A stretch of DNA of 64,000 nucleotides, from contig NZ_ABCG01000003.1 of assembly GCF_000181515.1 (NCBI RefSeq), positions 1 to 64,000 of the forward strand. The letters run 5' to 3'. Made by a program: the position numbers and the translations under genes. The notes under the pieces were generated by a model, which was not told where the DNA came from, did no database searches, and was given only the letters and a program-made list of their open reading frames with translations. Below, one piece after another: positions 24,083 to 31,951 of this stretch (positions within the stretch are counted from its first letter, which is position 1; the number at the start of each line of letters is the position of its first letter). The DNA comes from Erythrobacter sp. SD-21. GTDB taxonomy: Bacteria; Pseudomonadota; Alphaproteobacteria; Sphingomonadales; Sphingomonadaceae.

Positions 24083-25233
24083 TTCGTGTCCTTTCGTGGG
24101 GTAAGGCCGAGCAGCTCGCGCTTTTCCTGCGCGTCGAGGAAATCGGCGGAACTCACCTGGCTCCAGAGCTTCTCGCGGTCCTCGGCCAGCGCGGGCACGC
24201 GGTCGAGGTCGACGCTCGGCGCCTCGGCAAACCAGTCGCTCATGCCCGCCTGCAGGCCTTTCAAAATCTTCGAGAGCAGCGGCAGTAGGGTGAGCCGCCA
24301 CAGGGCGCGGTTGGCCTCGCGATAATTGGCGTAGGTGTTGTCGCCCGGCAGGCCGAGCAGCATGGGCGGGACACCGAAGGCGAGCGCAATGTCGCGCGCC
24401 GCAGCGGCCTTGAGCGTCGCGAAATCCATGTCGGCGGGCGAGAGGCTCATCGCCTTCCAGTCCAGCCCGCCTTCGAGCAGCATCGGCCGCCCGGCATTGC
24501 TCTGGCCCTGGAAGGCTGCGGCGAGCTCGGCCTTCAGCCGGTCGAACTGCTCGGCCGACAGCCCCGCCGCATCGCCGCCGTCATAGACGAGCGCGCCACT
24601 GGGCCGCGCCGCGTTGGCAAGCAGCGCGCGGTTCCATTCGGACGCCGCGTTGTGGATCGCCACCGCCGGGGCGGCCGCAGCAAGGCAGCCTGCACCGTAA
24701 TGGTCGTCGGTCGGGTGGAAGCCTTTCAGGTGGACGACATTGGGCCAGCCGTTCTCGTCCTCCAGCGCAATGGTCAGGGTGCGGTCGGCGAGGATGTAGC
24801 GATAGGCGCTGGGCCAGCCGTCCGGCCCCGCGACCACCTGCACCCGCTCGGGCCGCAACGGATAGAGTTCGACTGGAACACCCGCCCCGTCCTTGACGAT
24901 CTGGACATAGGCGTTGCCGTGCAGCGCCAGATGCGCAGCAAGCACCTCGAGAAGCGGCTGCGAGCCGCAGGAACATTCGACCAGCGCCTCGAACCTAGGG
25001 TCGGTCCAGGCGACAGGCGCTCCGCCCACCCCCTCGGCCACGATCCGTACGGCGCGCTGCGCCACCGGATTTGCGAGATAGGCCTCGCCCACCTCGCGGG
25101 CATAATCGAAGGGCGCGCGCCCCGGCGTGGCGTCGAAAGCCGTGGCCCATGGCGAGACGAAACCGCGGCTGACAGGCACGCGCGATTGCCCCCCGCCCTT
25201 GAAGGCGGTGGCGAGACTGGTGAGGAAGGACAT
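24079..25233 (-). CDS. GTA portal protein (HK97 family, RcGTA gp3-like)
   Basis: A 384-residue portal that forms the ring through which DNA is packaged. Hallmarks are NPVAQRAVRIVAEGVGGAPV, ALHGNAYVQIVKDG, ELYPLRPERVQV, HLKGFHPTDDHYGAGCLAAA and, near the C-terminus, FGVPPMLLGLPGDNTYANYREANRALWR. The protein is shorter than many phage portals, as is usual for GTAs. A 78-bp gap containing a palindromic repeat separates it from the large terminase gene. Confidence 0.93.
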   Translation of the reverse strand: MSFLTSLATAFKGGGQSRVPVSRGFVSPWATAFDATPGRAPFDYAREVGEAYLANPVAQRAVRIVAEGVGGAPVAWTDPRFEALVECSCGSQPLLEVLAAHLALHGNAYVQIVKDGAGVPVELYPLRPERVQVVAGPDGWPSAYRYILADRTLTIALEDENGWPNVVHLKGFHPTDDHYGAGCLAAAAPAVAIHNAASEWNRALLANAARPSGALVYDGGDAAGLSAEQFDRLKAELAAAFQGQSNAGRPMLLEGGLDWKAMSLSPADMDFATLKAAAARDIALAFGVPPMLLGLPGDNTYANYREANRALWRLTLLPLLSKILKGLQAGMSDWFAEAPSVDLDRVPALAEDREKLWSQVSSADFLDAQEKRELLGLTPRKDTK

Positions 25234-25267
25234 GGGGTTTCCTTTAAGTAATTGTATTTCCGAAAGT

Positions 25268-25295
25268 CGTCATTCCGGCGCAGTCAGGAATGACG
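25268..25295. repeat. REP-like palindrome between GTA terminase and portal genes
   Basis: CGTCATTCC at 25268-25276 pairs with GGAATGACG at 25287-25295 over a 10-base centre (GGCGCAGTCA). It resembles the widespread proteobacterial CGTCAT...ATGACG palindromes. There is no T-run. It may be a mobile REP-type element or an mRNA-stabilising hairpin. Confidence 0.7.
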
Positions 25296-25311
25296 GATGT
25301 GAGGAGCGGCA

Positions 25312-26646
25312 TTAAACCGCCCGCACCCGCGGCCTCTTCGCTTTGCCAAGCATCAATTCCGTAAGCGCCCAGACGAGCGCATCCGCCCTGTCCGGCGAGC
25401 GACCCGGCCCTTCGTAGCCGCCGCCCGCCATCAGCCCGCAGAGCTGGTCTTCCAGCTTGGCGAACATGCCCGCGTGGCGCACGCGGCCTGCTTCGTAGAG
25501 CGCGGCGACCGGTTCGGCACGGGCGGCCTTGCCGCGTCTGGCGTGGACCAGTTTCAATGGCAGCGAGACGTCGGCGGCGCGCAACACGCTGCCGACCATC
25601 TGGCCGCCCTGGTTGGCCTCGGCGACCACGCGGTCGGCGTTCCAGGCGCTCGCCGCCTCAGCTGCGGCGCGCGCCCATTGTTCGGGCGATGCGGGACCGA
25701 TCGAGCAATCGGCGAGCACTATGCCACTGCCAGTCTCGTCTTGCCCGCAAACCACGATGCCGCATTCATCGCCATGCGCGCTGGCGGGCGGGTCGACGCC
25801 CACCACGACGCGGCGCAGATCGTCCTCCGCGCACGCACCACGGCGTTGTTCGAGCAGTGCGCGACTCCATAGCGCGCCCTCGATTTCTTCCAGCAGCAGC
25901 CCATCGAGTTCCTGCAAGCCCAGCGCGGAATTGCCGAATTCGGCATCCATCGCGGCGAGAAACTTGGTCGGCAGGTTGGCCGCGTTGTCGCGCGTCGCTC
26001 CTCCGGTCAATACGAGGCCGTGCGTGCGCTCGGCATCGAGCAGACGGCGCAGCAGTGGCACGGAGCGCGGGGTTGTTGTCGCCATGATCCGCTGGTCCTT
26101 GCCCAATCTCAGGCCCAGGAGAAGGTTGTCCCAGCTGCGCGAGGCGCGCTCATGGCTGTTCGACCACTTCGCGACCTCGTCGCACCAGGCATGGCTGTGC
26201 TGCGGTCCTCGCAGGCTCTCTGACTCGGCGGCAGAATAGAGGAAGGCCTGCGCCCCGTTGGGGAAGTGAACAGTCCGCAAGGACGGCTGGTAGTCGGGCG
26301 CCCGCCATGGTGGGGAACAGGCCAGTATGCCGCTTTCCCCTTCCACCATCACGGCGCGCACTTCCCCGAGCGAGGCGCCCACCAGTGCGATCCTCGCAAA
26401 AGGATCGGCTTCGGCCGTTTCGAGCACCCATTCGGCCCCGGCGCGCGTTTTGCCGAAGCCGCGCCCGGCCATCACCAGCCATGTCTGCCAGTCGCCTTCT
26501 GGGGCCCGCTGGCTTTCGCGCGCCTGCCTGCGCCAGTGATAAGGCCATTCCGCCCGTTCCTCGGCAGTGAGTTTGCGCGCTATGGCGCGGGTGTCCTCCG
26601 GCGCCATCGTCTTCATCCAGTCCGCCGGTTCTGCCGCCTTTTCCAT
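25312..26646 (-). CDS. GTA large terminase (RcGTA gp2-like)
   Basis: A 444-residue packaging motor and nuclease. The ATPase Walker A is at residues 61-67 (GRGFGKT) and Walker B is in AWCDEVAKW. The nuclease domain has the first acidic strand VVVGVDPPAS and the later SPDRADALVWALTELML. The ATG at 26646 follows the small-terminase stop by one base (TGA-C-ATG), so translation is coupled. This protein packages random chromosomal DNA in GTAs, unlike phage enzymes with cos or pac specificity. Confidence 0.93.
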   Translation of the reverse strand: MEKAAEPADWMKTMAPEDTRAIARKLTAEERAEWPYHWRRQARESQRAPEGDWQTWLVMAGRGFGKTRAGAEWVLETAEADPFARIALVGASLGEVRAVMVEGESGILACSPPWRAPDYQPSLRTVHFPNGAQAFLYSAAESESLRGPQHSHAWCDEVAKWSNSHERASRSWDNLLLGLRLGKDQRIMATTTPRSVPLLRRLLDAERTHGLVLTGGATRDNAANLPTKFLAAMDAEFGNSALGLQELDGLLLEEIEGALWSRALLEQRRGACAEDDLRRVVVGVDPPASAHGDECGIVVCGQDETGSGIVLADCSIGPASPEQWARAAAEAASAWNADRVVAEANQGGQMVGSVLRAADVSLPLKLVHARRGKAARAEPVAALYEAGRVRHAGMFAKLEDQLCGLMAGGGYEGPGRSPDRADALVWALTELMLGKAKRPRVRAV

Positions 26647-26647
26647 G

Positions 26648-27109
26648 TCAGGCGGACCCGGCCTGCGCCTTCTCGCGCGCGGCGACCTTTTGGCGGATTT
26701 GCTCGACCTTGCGATCGATCGAGGCGCGAATTTCGGCGACACTGGTGTTGACACGCTGCGCGCGGACCTTGGCGACGCTCTCGCGGTGCGCGGCGAGAAC
26801 GCGCAGGGCCGAGGCGAAATCGTACTTGTTGCCGTCCTCGGTGACGAAGTCGCCTTCGCGCAGGCGGCGCAGGACTTCCAGTTCGAGATGATCGTATCCC
26901 TCGCACAGCGCCGCCTGCCAGCGCTCGTAGAACTTCGGCTGCTCGCGCCGTTCGCGGTAGGCCGCGGCCGGATCGATACCGGCCGCCCGGGCGGCCTTGG
27001 TGACGTTGGATGTCTGGCCCAACGCCTCGATAAACGCCTCGCGCCAGCGTGTGTTGATCGCCTTGCCCTTGTTCTTGCCATATCGCTGCGGCTTCTTTTG
27101 CCCGGCCAT
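26648..27109 (-). CDS. GTA small terminase subunit (RcGTA gp1-like)
   Basis: A 153-residue DNA-packaging adaptor, first gene of the cluster. A basic start (QKKPQRYGKNKGKA) leads into an HTH-like segment (TSNVTKAARAAGIDPAAAYRER), a central part with YERWQAALCEGYDHLELEVLRRLREG, and a charged coiled C-terminus (about residues 110-150). CGGGAGACTGCG precedes the ATG. A terminator-like hairpin stands 38 bp upstream in the leader. Confidence 0.85.
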   Translation of the reverse strand: MAGQKKPQRYGKNKGKAINTRWREAFIEALGQTSNVTKAARAAGIDPAAAYRERREQPKFYERWQAALCEGYDHLELEVLRRLREGDFVTEDGNKYDFASALRVLAAHRESVAKVRAQRVNTSVAEIRASIDRKVEQIRQKVAAREKAQAGSA

Positions 27110-27146
27110 GACGCAGTCTCCCGATTTGGGGCGACAGGGTGAAACG

Positions 27147-27174
27147 CAAAAGGGCGACCTGTCCGGCCGCCCTT
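27147..27174 (-). terminator. Terminator-like hairpin in the leader of the GTA operon
   Basis: On the minus strand AAGGGCGGCC (27174-27165) pairs, with one mismatch, with GGTCGCCCTT (27159-27150) over a 5-base loop, and TTTTGC follows. It lies 38-65 bp upstream of the first GTA ATG. There is no upstream gene on this strand for it to terminate before 27984, so it could be an attenuator. Confidence 0.6.
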
Positions 27175-27334
27175 GCTGGGTGAATCACACTATCGCGATG
27201 TTCTGTATTGCTAGCCAAATAGCGTGACGATGTCAAGAAAAAAGAACCAAATAGGTTCGTGCGAGAGCGTTGCCAACAGCCTCGCGCTGGCGTAACCCCG
27301 CCGCTTTCCAAGGGACCTCGGGAATCACCCTCAG

Positions 27335-27997
27335 ATGCTGATGAAACCGCTGCGCGGGCTTTACGACTGGACGATGGACAAGGCCGCGCATCCGCACGCC
27401 GTGTGGTGGCTGGCGTTCTTCTGCTTCGTCGAATCGAGTTTCTTTCCGATCCCGCCACACCCGCTGCTGGGGCTGATGTGCCTGGCCGAACCGAAGAAAG
27501 CGGTGAAGTTCGCAGCTGTCGCCACGCTGTCCTCGGTCGCGGGCGCGCTGCTGGGCTATGCGATCGGCTGGGGGCTGTACGATACGGTCGGCGTCTGGCT
27601 GATCTCCACGCTCGGGCTCACCGAAGCTTTCCCCATCGCCGCCTGCCATCTGCGCGAATACGATTTCGAGGCGATCCTGATCGCCGGCGCCACGCCGGTG
27701 CCGTTCAAGCTGCTGACGATCACCGCCGGTTTCGTAAGCATGAACCTCGTCACCTTCGTCCTCTCCAGCTTCTTCGCCCGCGCGCTGATCTTCATGACCG
27801 TCGGGATCCTGTTCCGCGTCTTCGGCGCGCCGATCAAGAATGTGATCGAGAAATATCTCGGCCTCGTGACCACGGGTTTCGTGGTGCTGGTGGTCGGTGG
27901 CGTGCTGGTCCTGACCCAGCTCGGCGGCAGCGAGGGCGAAGAGGGCGGGGTGTGCTCGGGCGCAGAGGTGGTGAATCCGGCCGCTACGCCTGGCTGA
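27335..27997 (+). CDS. YqaA/DedA-family membrane protein
   Basis: A 220-residue SNARE-associated (DedA-like) membrane protein of the YqaA group. The family pattern is FVESSFFPIPPHPLLGLM near the start, VAGALLGYAIGWGLYD in the middle and GATPVPFKLLTITAGFVSMN after it. DedA relatives move or flip undecaprenyl phosphate or phospholipids; the YqaA group is less well defined. The ATG at 27335 follows GGGAATCACC; an in-frame ATG lies six bases later. Its 3' end overlaps the convergent Crp-like gene by 14 bp. Confidence 0.85.
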   Translation: MLMKPLRGLYDWTMDKAAHPHAVWWLAFFCFVESSFFPIPPHPLLGLMCLAEPKKAVKFAAVATLSSVAGALLGYAIGWGLYDTVGVWLISTLGLTEAFPIAACHLREYDFEAILIAGATPVPFKLLTITAGFVSMNLVTFVLSSFFARALIFMTVGILFRVFGAPIKNVIEKYLGLVTTGFVVLVVGGVLVLTQLGGSEGEEGGVCSGAEVVNPAATPG

Positions 27998-28676
27998 GCG
28001 CGTACCGCCCCAGCATCGGCGGATCGGGAATGCGGATCGCGCCATAGCCGCGTTCGACAAGGGCGTGCTTCTGAAGCTCCTTCAGCGCGGCGTGGGCCGT
28101 CGCCCGCGTCACGCCGAGGAGGTCGGCAAGTTCCTGCTGGGTGATGGTAATCTGCGCCGCCTCCGCGCTGTCGCCCGCCATGGCCGACAGGAGGCCCGCC
28201 AGCCGCGCGGGGTTCGTCCCGTGGCGCAGCCCGGCGAGGATCGCGAGCGTGTCCTGCAACTGCTCGGACAGGGCGCCGAGCAGCGCACGGGTCGAGGCGG
28301 GGTAGTTCGCGAGCGCATCGAGGAAGGGGCGGGCCGCGATCAGCCGCACCCGGCTTTGCCCGCGCGACACGGCATCGACAATCCGCGGCTTGCCGGAAAA
28401 GACCGCCAGCTCGCCATAGGAATCGCCAGCGCCCAGCAGCGCCACTGCGCGGAACTCGCCATCGGGAAGGAACTGGCCGACGCGCACCGCGCCTTCCTCG
28501 ATCAGCCAGAAGCCGTCCGCGGGATCGCCGCGCTGCTGGATGATCTGCCCGTCGTCGAATAAACGCTCGCGCGAGGTCCTGACCAGATGCGCCTGCAGGG
28601 CGCTGTCGAGCGCGGAAAACAGCATCGGCGTGACAAGCGAGCGCCGAGTCGCGTTCAATTGTAAAATTCTGGACAT
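27984..28676 (-). CDS. Crp/Fnr-family transcription regulator
   Basis: A 230-residue regulator. The cNMP-binding-like beta-roll spans about residues 25-140 (GDPADGFWLIEEGAVRVG, GAGDSYGELAVFSGKPRI). The C-terminal winged helix contains ITQQELADLLGVTRATAHAALKELQKHALV. There are no Fnr-type cysteine clusters at the N-terminus. It is transcribed divergently from a desaturase-like gene only 56 bp away, so that gene is a likely target. Confidence 0.85.
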   Translation of the reverse strand: MSRILQLNATRRSLVTPMLFSALDSALQAHLVRTSRERLFDDGQIIQQRGDPADGFWLIEEGAVRVGQFLPDGEFRAVALLGAGDSYGELAVFSGKPRIVDAVSRGQSRVRLIAARPFLDALANYPASTRALLGALSEQLQDTLAILAGLRHGTNPARLAGLLSAMAGDSAEAAQITITQQELADLLGVTRATAHAALKELQKHALVERGYGAIRIPDPPMLGRYALSQA

Positions 28677-28732
28677 TCTTTCGCTTCGGTAAAGGCTAGG
28701 CCGGGATTCGACAAGACAGCCGGGAGCGACCC

Positions 28733-29572
28733 ATGCCCTCATCGACCCTCGCCATTATCGCCATCTACCTCGGCTACGCCGCGCTCGAGCTGTGGCGTTC
28801 GAACCTGTTTTCGAAGCAGGAGCAGACCCGCGACGACGGGATCGTCGAGGCGGTCAGCATGGTGGTGCTGCTGGGATTTACCCAACCGATGGTCCTCTTC
28901 TCGGCGGCGGGCCTCGCGGGCCTCATCGCCCCGCAATACGAAGGCGCGCTAGCGGGGATGAACCTCTTCGCCGCGATCGGCCTGTTCCTCGTGCTCGACG
29001 ACATGATGCAATACTGGTGGCACCGCGCCGCGCACTCTTTTTCGTGGCTCTACAACCTCCACCGCCCGCACCATAACGCGCGCTACATGAGCGTGCGGCT
29101 CGTCTACCGGAACAACCTATTTTATTACATGATGATGCCCGGCATCTGGCTGTCGGGCGTGCTGATCTACCTCGGCCTAGGCTGGGTCTATGCGGGCTAT
29201 ATCGTGGTCAAGCTGGCGGTCATTACCGGCGCGCATTCGGACGTCGCCTGGGACAGGCCGCTCTACAAGGTGAAGTGGCTGTCACCGCTCATGTGGCTGG
29301 TCGAGCGCACGATCTCGACCCCCGCCACGCATCACGCGCACCATGGCCGCCATGCGAGCGATCCGGCGGTCCATTACAAAGGCAATTACGGGAACCTGCT
29401 TTTCTTCTGGGACGTGCTGTTCGGCACGGCGAAGATCACGCGGAGCTATCCGGAAAGCTATGGGGTCGAGAACCTGCCCGAGACCTCGCTCGGCGAACAG
29501 CTGGCATGGCCGCTGTTCGGCAGCATTCCGCAGGAACAGGTTGGTGAGGGGCAGTCGCATAGCGCCGCCTAA
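28733..29572 (+). CDS. Fatty acid hydroxylase / sterol desaturase family membrane protein (second copy)
   Basis: A 279-residue membrane di-iron enzyme with boxes HRAAH, HRPHH and HHAHHG among four or so hydrophobic spans. CGGGAGCGACCC precedes the ATG. It is adjacent to, and convergent with, the sphingolipid genes spt and acp and divergent from a Crp-like regulator. A role in hydroxylating or desaturating a sphingoid base is tempting but rests on position only. It differs clearly from the family member at 1698-2642. Confidence 0.85.
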   Translation: MPSSTLAIIAIYLGYAALELWRSNLFSKQEQTRDDGIVEAVSMVVLLGFTQPMVLFSAAGLAGLIAPQYEGALAGMNLFAAIGLFLVLDDMMQYWWHRAAHSFSWLYNLHRPHHNARYMSVRLVYRNNLFYYMMMPGIWLSGVLIYLGLGWVYAGYIVVKLAVITGAHSDVAWDRPLYKVKWLSPLMWLVERTISTPATHHAHHGRHASDPAVHYKGNYGNLLFFWDVLFGTAKITRSYPESYGVENLPETSLGEQLAWPLFGSIPQEQVGEGQSHSAA

Positions 29573-29577
29573 AGGAA

Positions 29578-29619
29578 AGGACCGGCCGGGTACTGGCGAC
29601 CCGCCCGGCCGGTTCTTTC
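29578..29619. terminator. Bidirectional terminator between the desaturase-like gene and spt
   Basis: ACCGGCCGGG at 29581-29590 pairs with CCCGGCCGGT at 29604-29613. TCTTTCGTT follows on the plus strand and CCTTTCCTTT on the minus strand. It would serve both convergent genes. Confidence 0.75.
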
Positions 29620-29623
29620 GTTG

Positions 29624-30880
29624 TCAGATTATGCCGGTTTGCTTGCCCGACTTCTCAAAGATCTCGAGAATCTGGCCGACCTCTTCCTCGCTATGTTCCG
29701 CGCAGAGCGAGCAGCGCAGCAGGGTCATGTTGGCGGGCGTCGCGGGCGGCCTTGCGAGGTTCACATAAAGGCCGTTGCGGATCAGCGCTTCCCACATATG
29801 CGCGCCCTTTTCGAGGTCGGGCATGATCACCGCGATGATCGCGCTTTGCGGCTCATCCGTGCCGAGCTGGAAGCCGAGCTTGCGCAGCCCTGCGTGGAGG
29901 TTCTTGGAATTCTCCCACAGATGCGCGCGTTTGTTGGACCCGTGCATCAGCTTACGGATGCTGGTCGCCGCGGTCGCCACGACGCTGGGCGGCAGCGAAG
30001 CGGTGAAGACATAGGGACGGCAGACGAGGCGCATGATCTCGAACTTGGGATGGTTCGAGACGCAGAAGCCACCGACAGTGCCGACGCTTTTCGAGAAGGT
30101 GCCGATGATGAAATCGACATCGTCGATCACGTCCGCATCCTCCACCACGCCGCGGCCGTTTTCGCCGATGAAGCCCATCGAATGCGCTTCGTCGACCAGC
30201 ACCATGGCGCCGTATTTCTTGGCGACCGCGACCATCTCCTTCAGCGGCGCAATATCGCCCAGCATCGAGTACACGCCTTCGAGCACGACCAGCTTGCCCG
30301 CGCCTTCGGGGATGCGCTTCAAACGCTTTTCCATCGCCTCGACATCGTTGTGCTTGAACGGCACGACTTCGGCATTGCCCATCGCGCAGCCATCCCAGAT
30401 GCTGGCGTGGCTGTCGATGTCGAGGACGATGTAATCGCCCTTGCCCGCGATGGTGGAGATGATCCCGAGATTGGCCTGGTAGCCGGTCGAGAAGACCATC
30501 GCATGGTCCATCTGGTAGAAATCGCGCAGCGCTTCTTCGCATTCCTTGTGGCCCTGGTAGGTGCCGTTGAGGACGCGGCTGCCGGTGGTACCGGTGCCGA
30601 AATCGGCGAGCGCCTGCTTGCCCGCCTCGACCACGTCGGGGTCGAAGGTCATGCCCATGTAATTATAGGTGCCCAGCAGGATCGTCTCGCGCCCGTTGCA
30701 GATCGCGCGGGTGGGCGAGAGGACCTTCTCCATGACGAGGCTGAACGGGTCCTCGCGTCCCTGCGCCAGCAGCCCTTCGCGCAGCGCGATGATGTCGTCG
30801 AACTTGGAGAAGAGGTCCTTGTCGCCCGCGTGACCTTCAAGTTCCTGCGGCTGGTCCGGCTGGGAGATGCCTTCGCTCAT
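29624..30880 (-). CDS. spt: Serine palmitoyltransferase
   Basis: A 418-residue alpha-oxoamine synthase, soluble and PLP-dependent, condensing serine with an acyl thioester to give 3-ketodihydrosphingosine for sphingolipids. Motifs are YNYMGMTFDPDV, GTGTTGSRVLNGTYQGH, DEAHSMGFIGENGRG and the PLP lysine in GTFSKSVGTVGG. KBL and AONS are close relatives, but the coupled upstream ACP gene is characteristic of sphingomonad and Caulobacter SPT. The start overlaps the ACP stop (ATGA). Confidence 0.92.
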   Translation of the reverse strand: MSEGISQPDQPQELEGHAGDKDLFSKFDDIIALREGLLAQGREDPFSLVMEKVLSPTRAICNGRETILLGTYNYMGMTFDPDVVEAGKQALADFGTGTTGSRVLNGTYQGHKECEEALRDFYQMDHAMVFSTGYQANLGIISTIAGKGDYIVLDIDSHASIWDGCAMGNAEVVPFKHNDVEAMEKRLKRIPEGAGKLVVLEGVYSMLGDIAPLKEMVAVAKKYGAMVLVDEAHSMGFIGENGRGVVEDADVIDDVDFIIGTFSKSVGTVGGFCVSNHPKFEIMRLVCRPYVFTASLPPSVVATAATSIRKLMHGSNKRAHLWENSKNLHAGLRKLGFQLGTDEPQSAIIAVIMPDLEKGAHMWEALIRNGLYVNLARPPATPANMTLLRCSLCAEHSEEEVGQILEIFEKSGKQTGII

Positions 30881-31122
30881 GCGTCGGCCTGCAGCTTGTG
30901 CACCGCGTCGACGAGCTGGCCGTAATTCTCGATTTCCGCTTGCTGATTCATCGAAATGATGATGTCGAACTCGTCCTCGATCTCGGCGACGAAATCCATC
31001 ACCGTCAGGCTGTCGAATTCGAGATCGTTCTGGAAAGTGGTCTCTTCCTTGATCTCGACACCCTTCTTGTTGAAAGGTTCGATGAGGTTGCGGATCTTGG
31101 CGTCTACCTCGGCACGGTCCAT
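30877..31122 (-). CDS. Acyl carrier protein for sphingolipid synthesis
   Basis: An 81-residue ACP with the phosphopantetheine serine at Ser38 in EFDSLTVMDF, and the acidic helix VAEIEDEFDIII. It overlaps the SPT gene by 4 bp and is distinct from a housekeeping AcpP by sequence. In other sphingolipid-making bacteria an ACP beside spt delivers the acyl chain to SPT; the same role is inferred here. Confidence 0.9.
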   Translation of the reverse strand: MDRAEVDAKIRNLIEPFNKKGVEIKEETTFQNDLEFDSLTVMDFVAEIEDEFDIIISMNQQAEIENYGQLVDAVHKLQADA

Positions 31123-31237
31123 GAATGGGTCCAGTTCTTCAAATGCAGTGCGACCCGCGGGGTTGCAGGCCTTAACGAATGGGGCGGCAAAGCGGTTTCC
31201 GCAGCGCTTTGTCAAGTTTTTGGACGCGCCAGGTTCG

Positions 31238-31606
31238 CTAGTCCGACAGCAGCTTGCGCACAGCGGCCATGAAGGGGCCGATCGAAACCGGCTTGGCGAG
31301 ATAGTCCTGCGCGCCGGCTTCGCGAATGCGTTCCTCGTCGCCCTTGCCGGCATAGGCGGTGACGGCGAGGACCGGCACGCCGTGCATTCCCGAATCGGCC
31401 TTGAGGTCGGTAATCAAATCGACGCCGCTGACATTGGGCAGCTGGATATCCATGATCACTAGCTGCGGATCCGACTTCTTCGCGGTGGCGAGAAAGTTGT
31501 TTCCGTCCGAAACCGGTACCACCTCGTAACCGTTGGCCTTCAGCACGTCACAAAACAGCTTACGGTTGAGGTCGTTGTCCTCGACAACGAGGATTCTCTT
31601 TGCCAC
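31238..31606 (-). CDS. divK: Single-domain response regulator DivK
   Basis: A 122-residue receiver-only regulator. With the GTG at 31606 as start the phosphorylated aspartate becomes Asp53 in VIMDIQLP, the same number as in Caulobacter DivK. Other matching segments are ILVVEDNDLNRKLFCDVLKANGY, AVTAYAGKGDEERIREAGAQ and LAKPVSIGPF. It controls the DivJ/PleC/DivL-CckA path to CtrA, which is encoded at 60901-61596. AGGAG lies 11 bases before the GTG. It is divergent from a DUF3572 gene, a common arrangement in alphaproteobacteria. Confidence 0.9.
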   Translation of the reverse strand: MAKRILVVEDNDLNRKLFCDVLKANGYEVVPVSDGNNFLATAKKSDPQLVIMDIQLPNVSGVDLITDLKADSGMHGVPVLAVTAYAGKGDEERIREAGAQDYLAKPVSIGPFMAAVRKLLSD

Positions 31607-31660
31607 GGGGCGGGTCACTCCTGTCACTTCGTGGGCAGGGCCTAGGCGTTAGCAGGAGGA

Positions 31661-31951
31661 CTGACAATTCACACGGGCGAGAAATCGGCGGATGGAGAAA
31701 ACCGGACGGCGGAGGTTCTCGCGCTGGAGGCGCTGGGCTGGGCGCTGACCGACGAAAGGCGCGCGGAACGGCTCCTATCGCTCACCGGCCTGACGCCCGA
31801 ACGGCTGCGCCACGGCATCGACGATCGCGGGGTGCAGGCGGCGGTGCTCGAATTCCTCGCCAATCACGAGCCGGACCTTATTGCCGCCGCAGACGCTTTG
31901 AACACGAAACCCGACACGCTTGTCGCCGCCGCGAGGGAATTGAACGCATGA
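31661..31951 (+). CDS. DUF3572 family protein with a non-canonical start codon
   Basis: An open frame of about 96 codons ends in a TGA overlapping the next ATG (ATGA). It encodes a small helical protein with TAEVLALEALGWALTDERRA, LLSLTGLTPERLRHGIDD and AAVLEFLANHEPDLIAAA, a clear DUF3572 pattern. No ATG, GTG or TTG occurs in frame before the conserved region. AGGAGG at 31655-31660 is followed by a CTG at 31661 (too close) and an ATT at 31667, which is at ideal spacing, so the true start is probably ATT at 31667. Function unknown; it is usually found beside divK. Confidence 0.8.
   Translation: MTIHTGEKSADGENRTAEVLALEALGWALTDERRAERLLSLTGLTPERLRHGIDDRGVQAAVLEFLANHEPDLIAAADALNTKPDTLVAAARELNA

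Noticed and set aside
13388..27109. Interpretation as an ordinary prophage
   Set aside because: No integrase, repressor, replication, lysis or attachment sites; gene order and sizes are those of RcGTA-like clusters.
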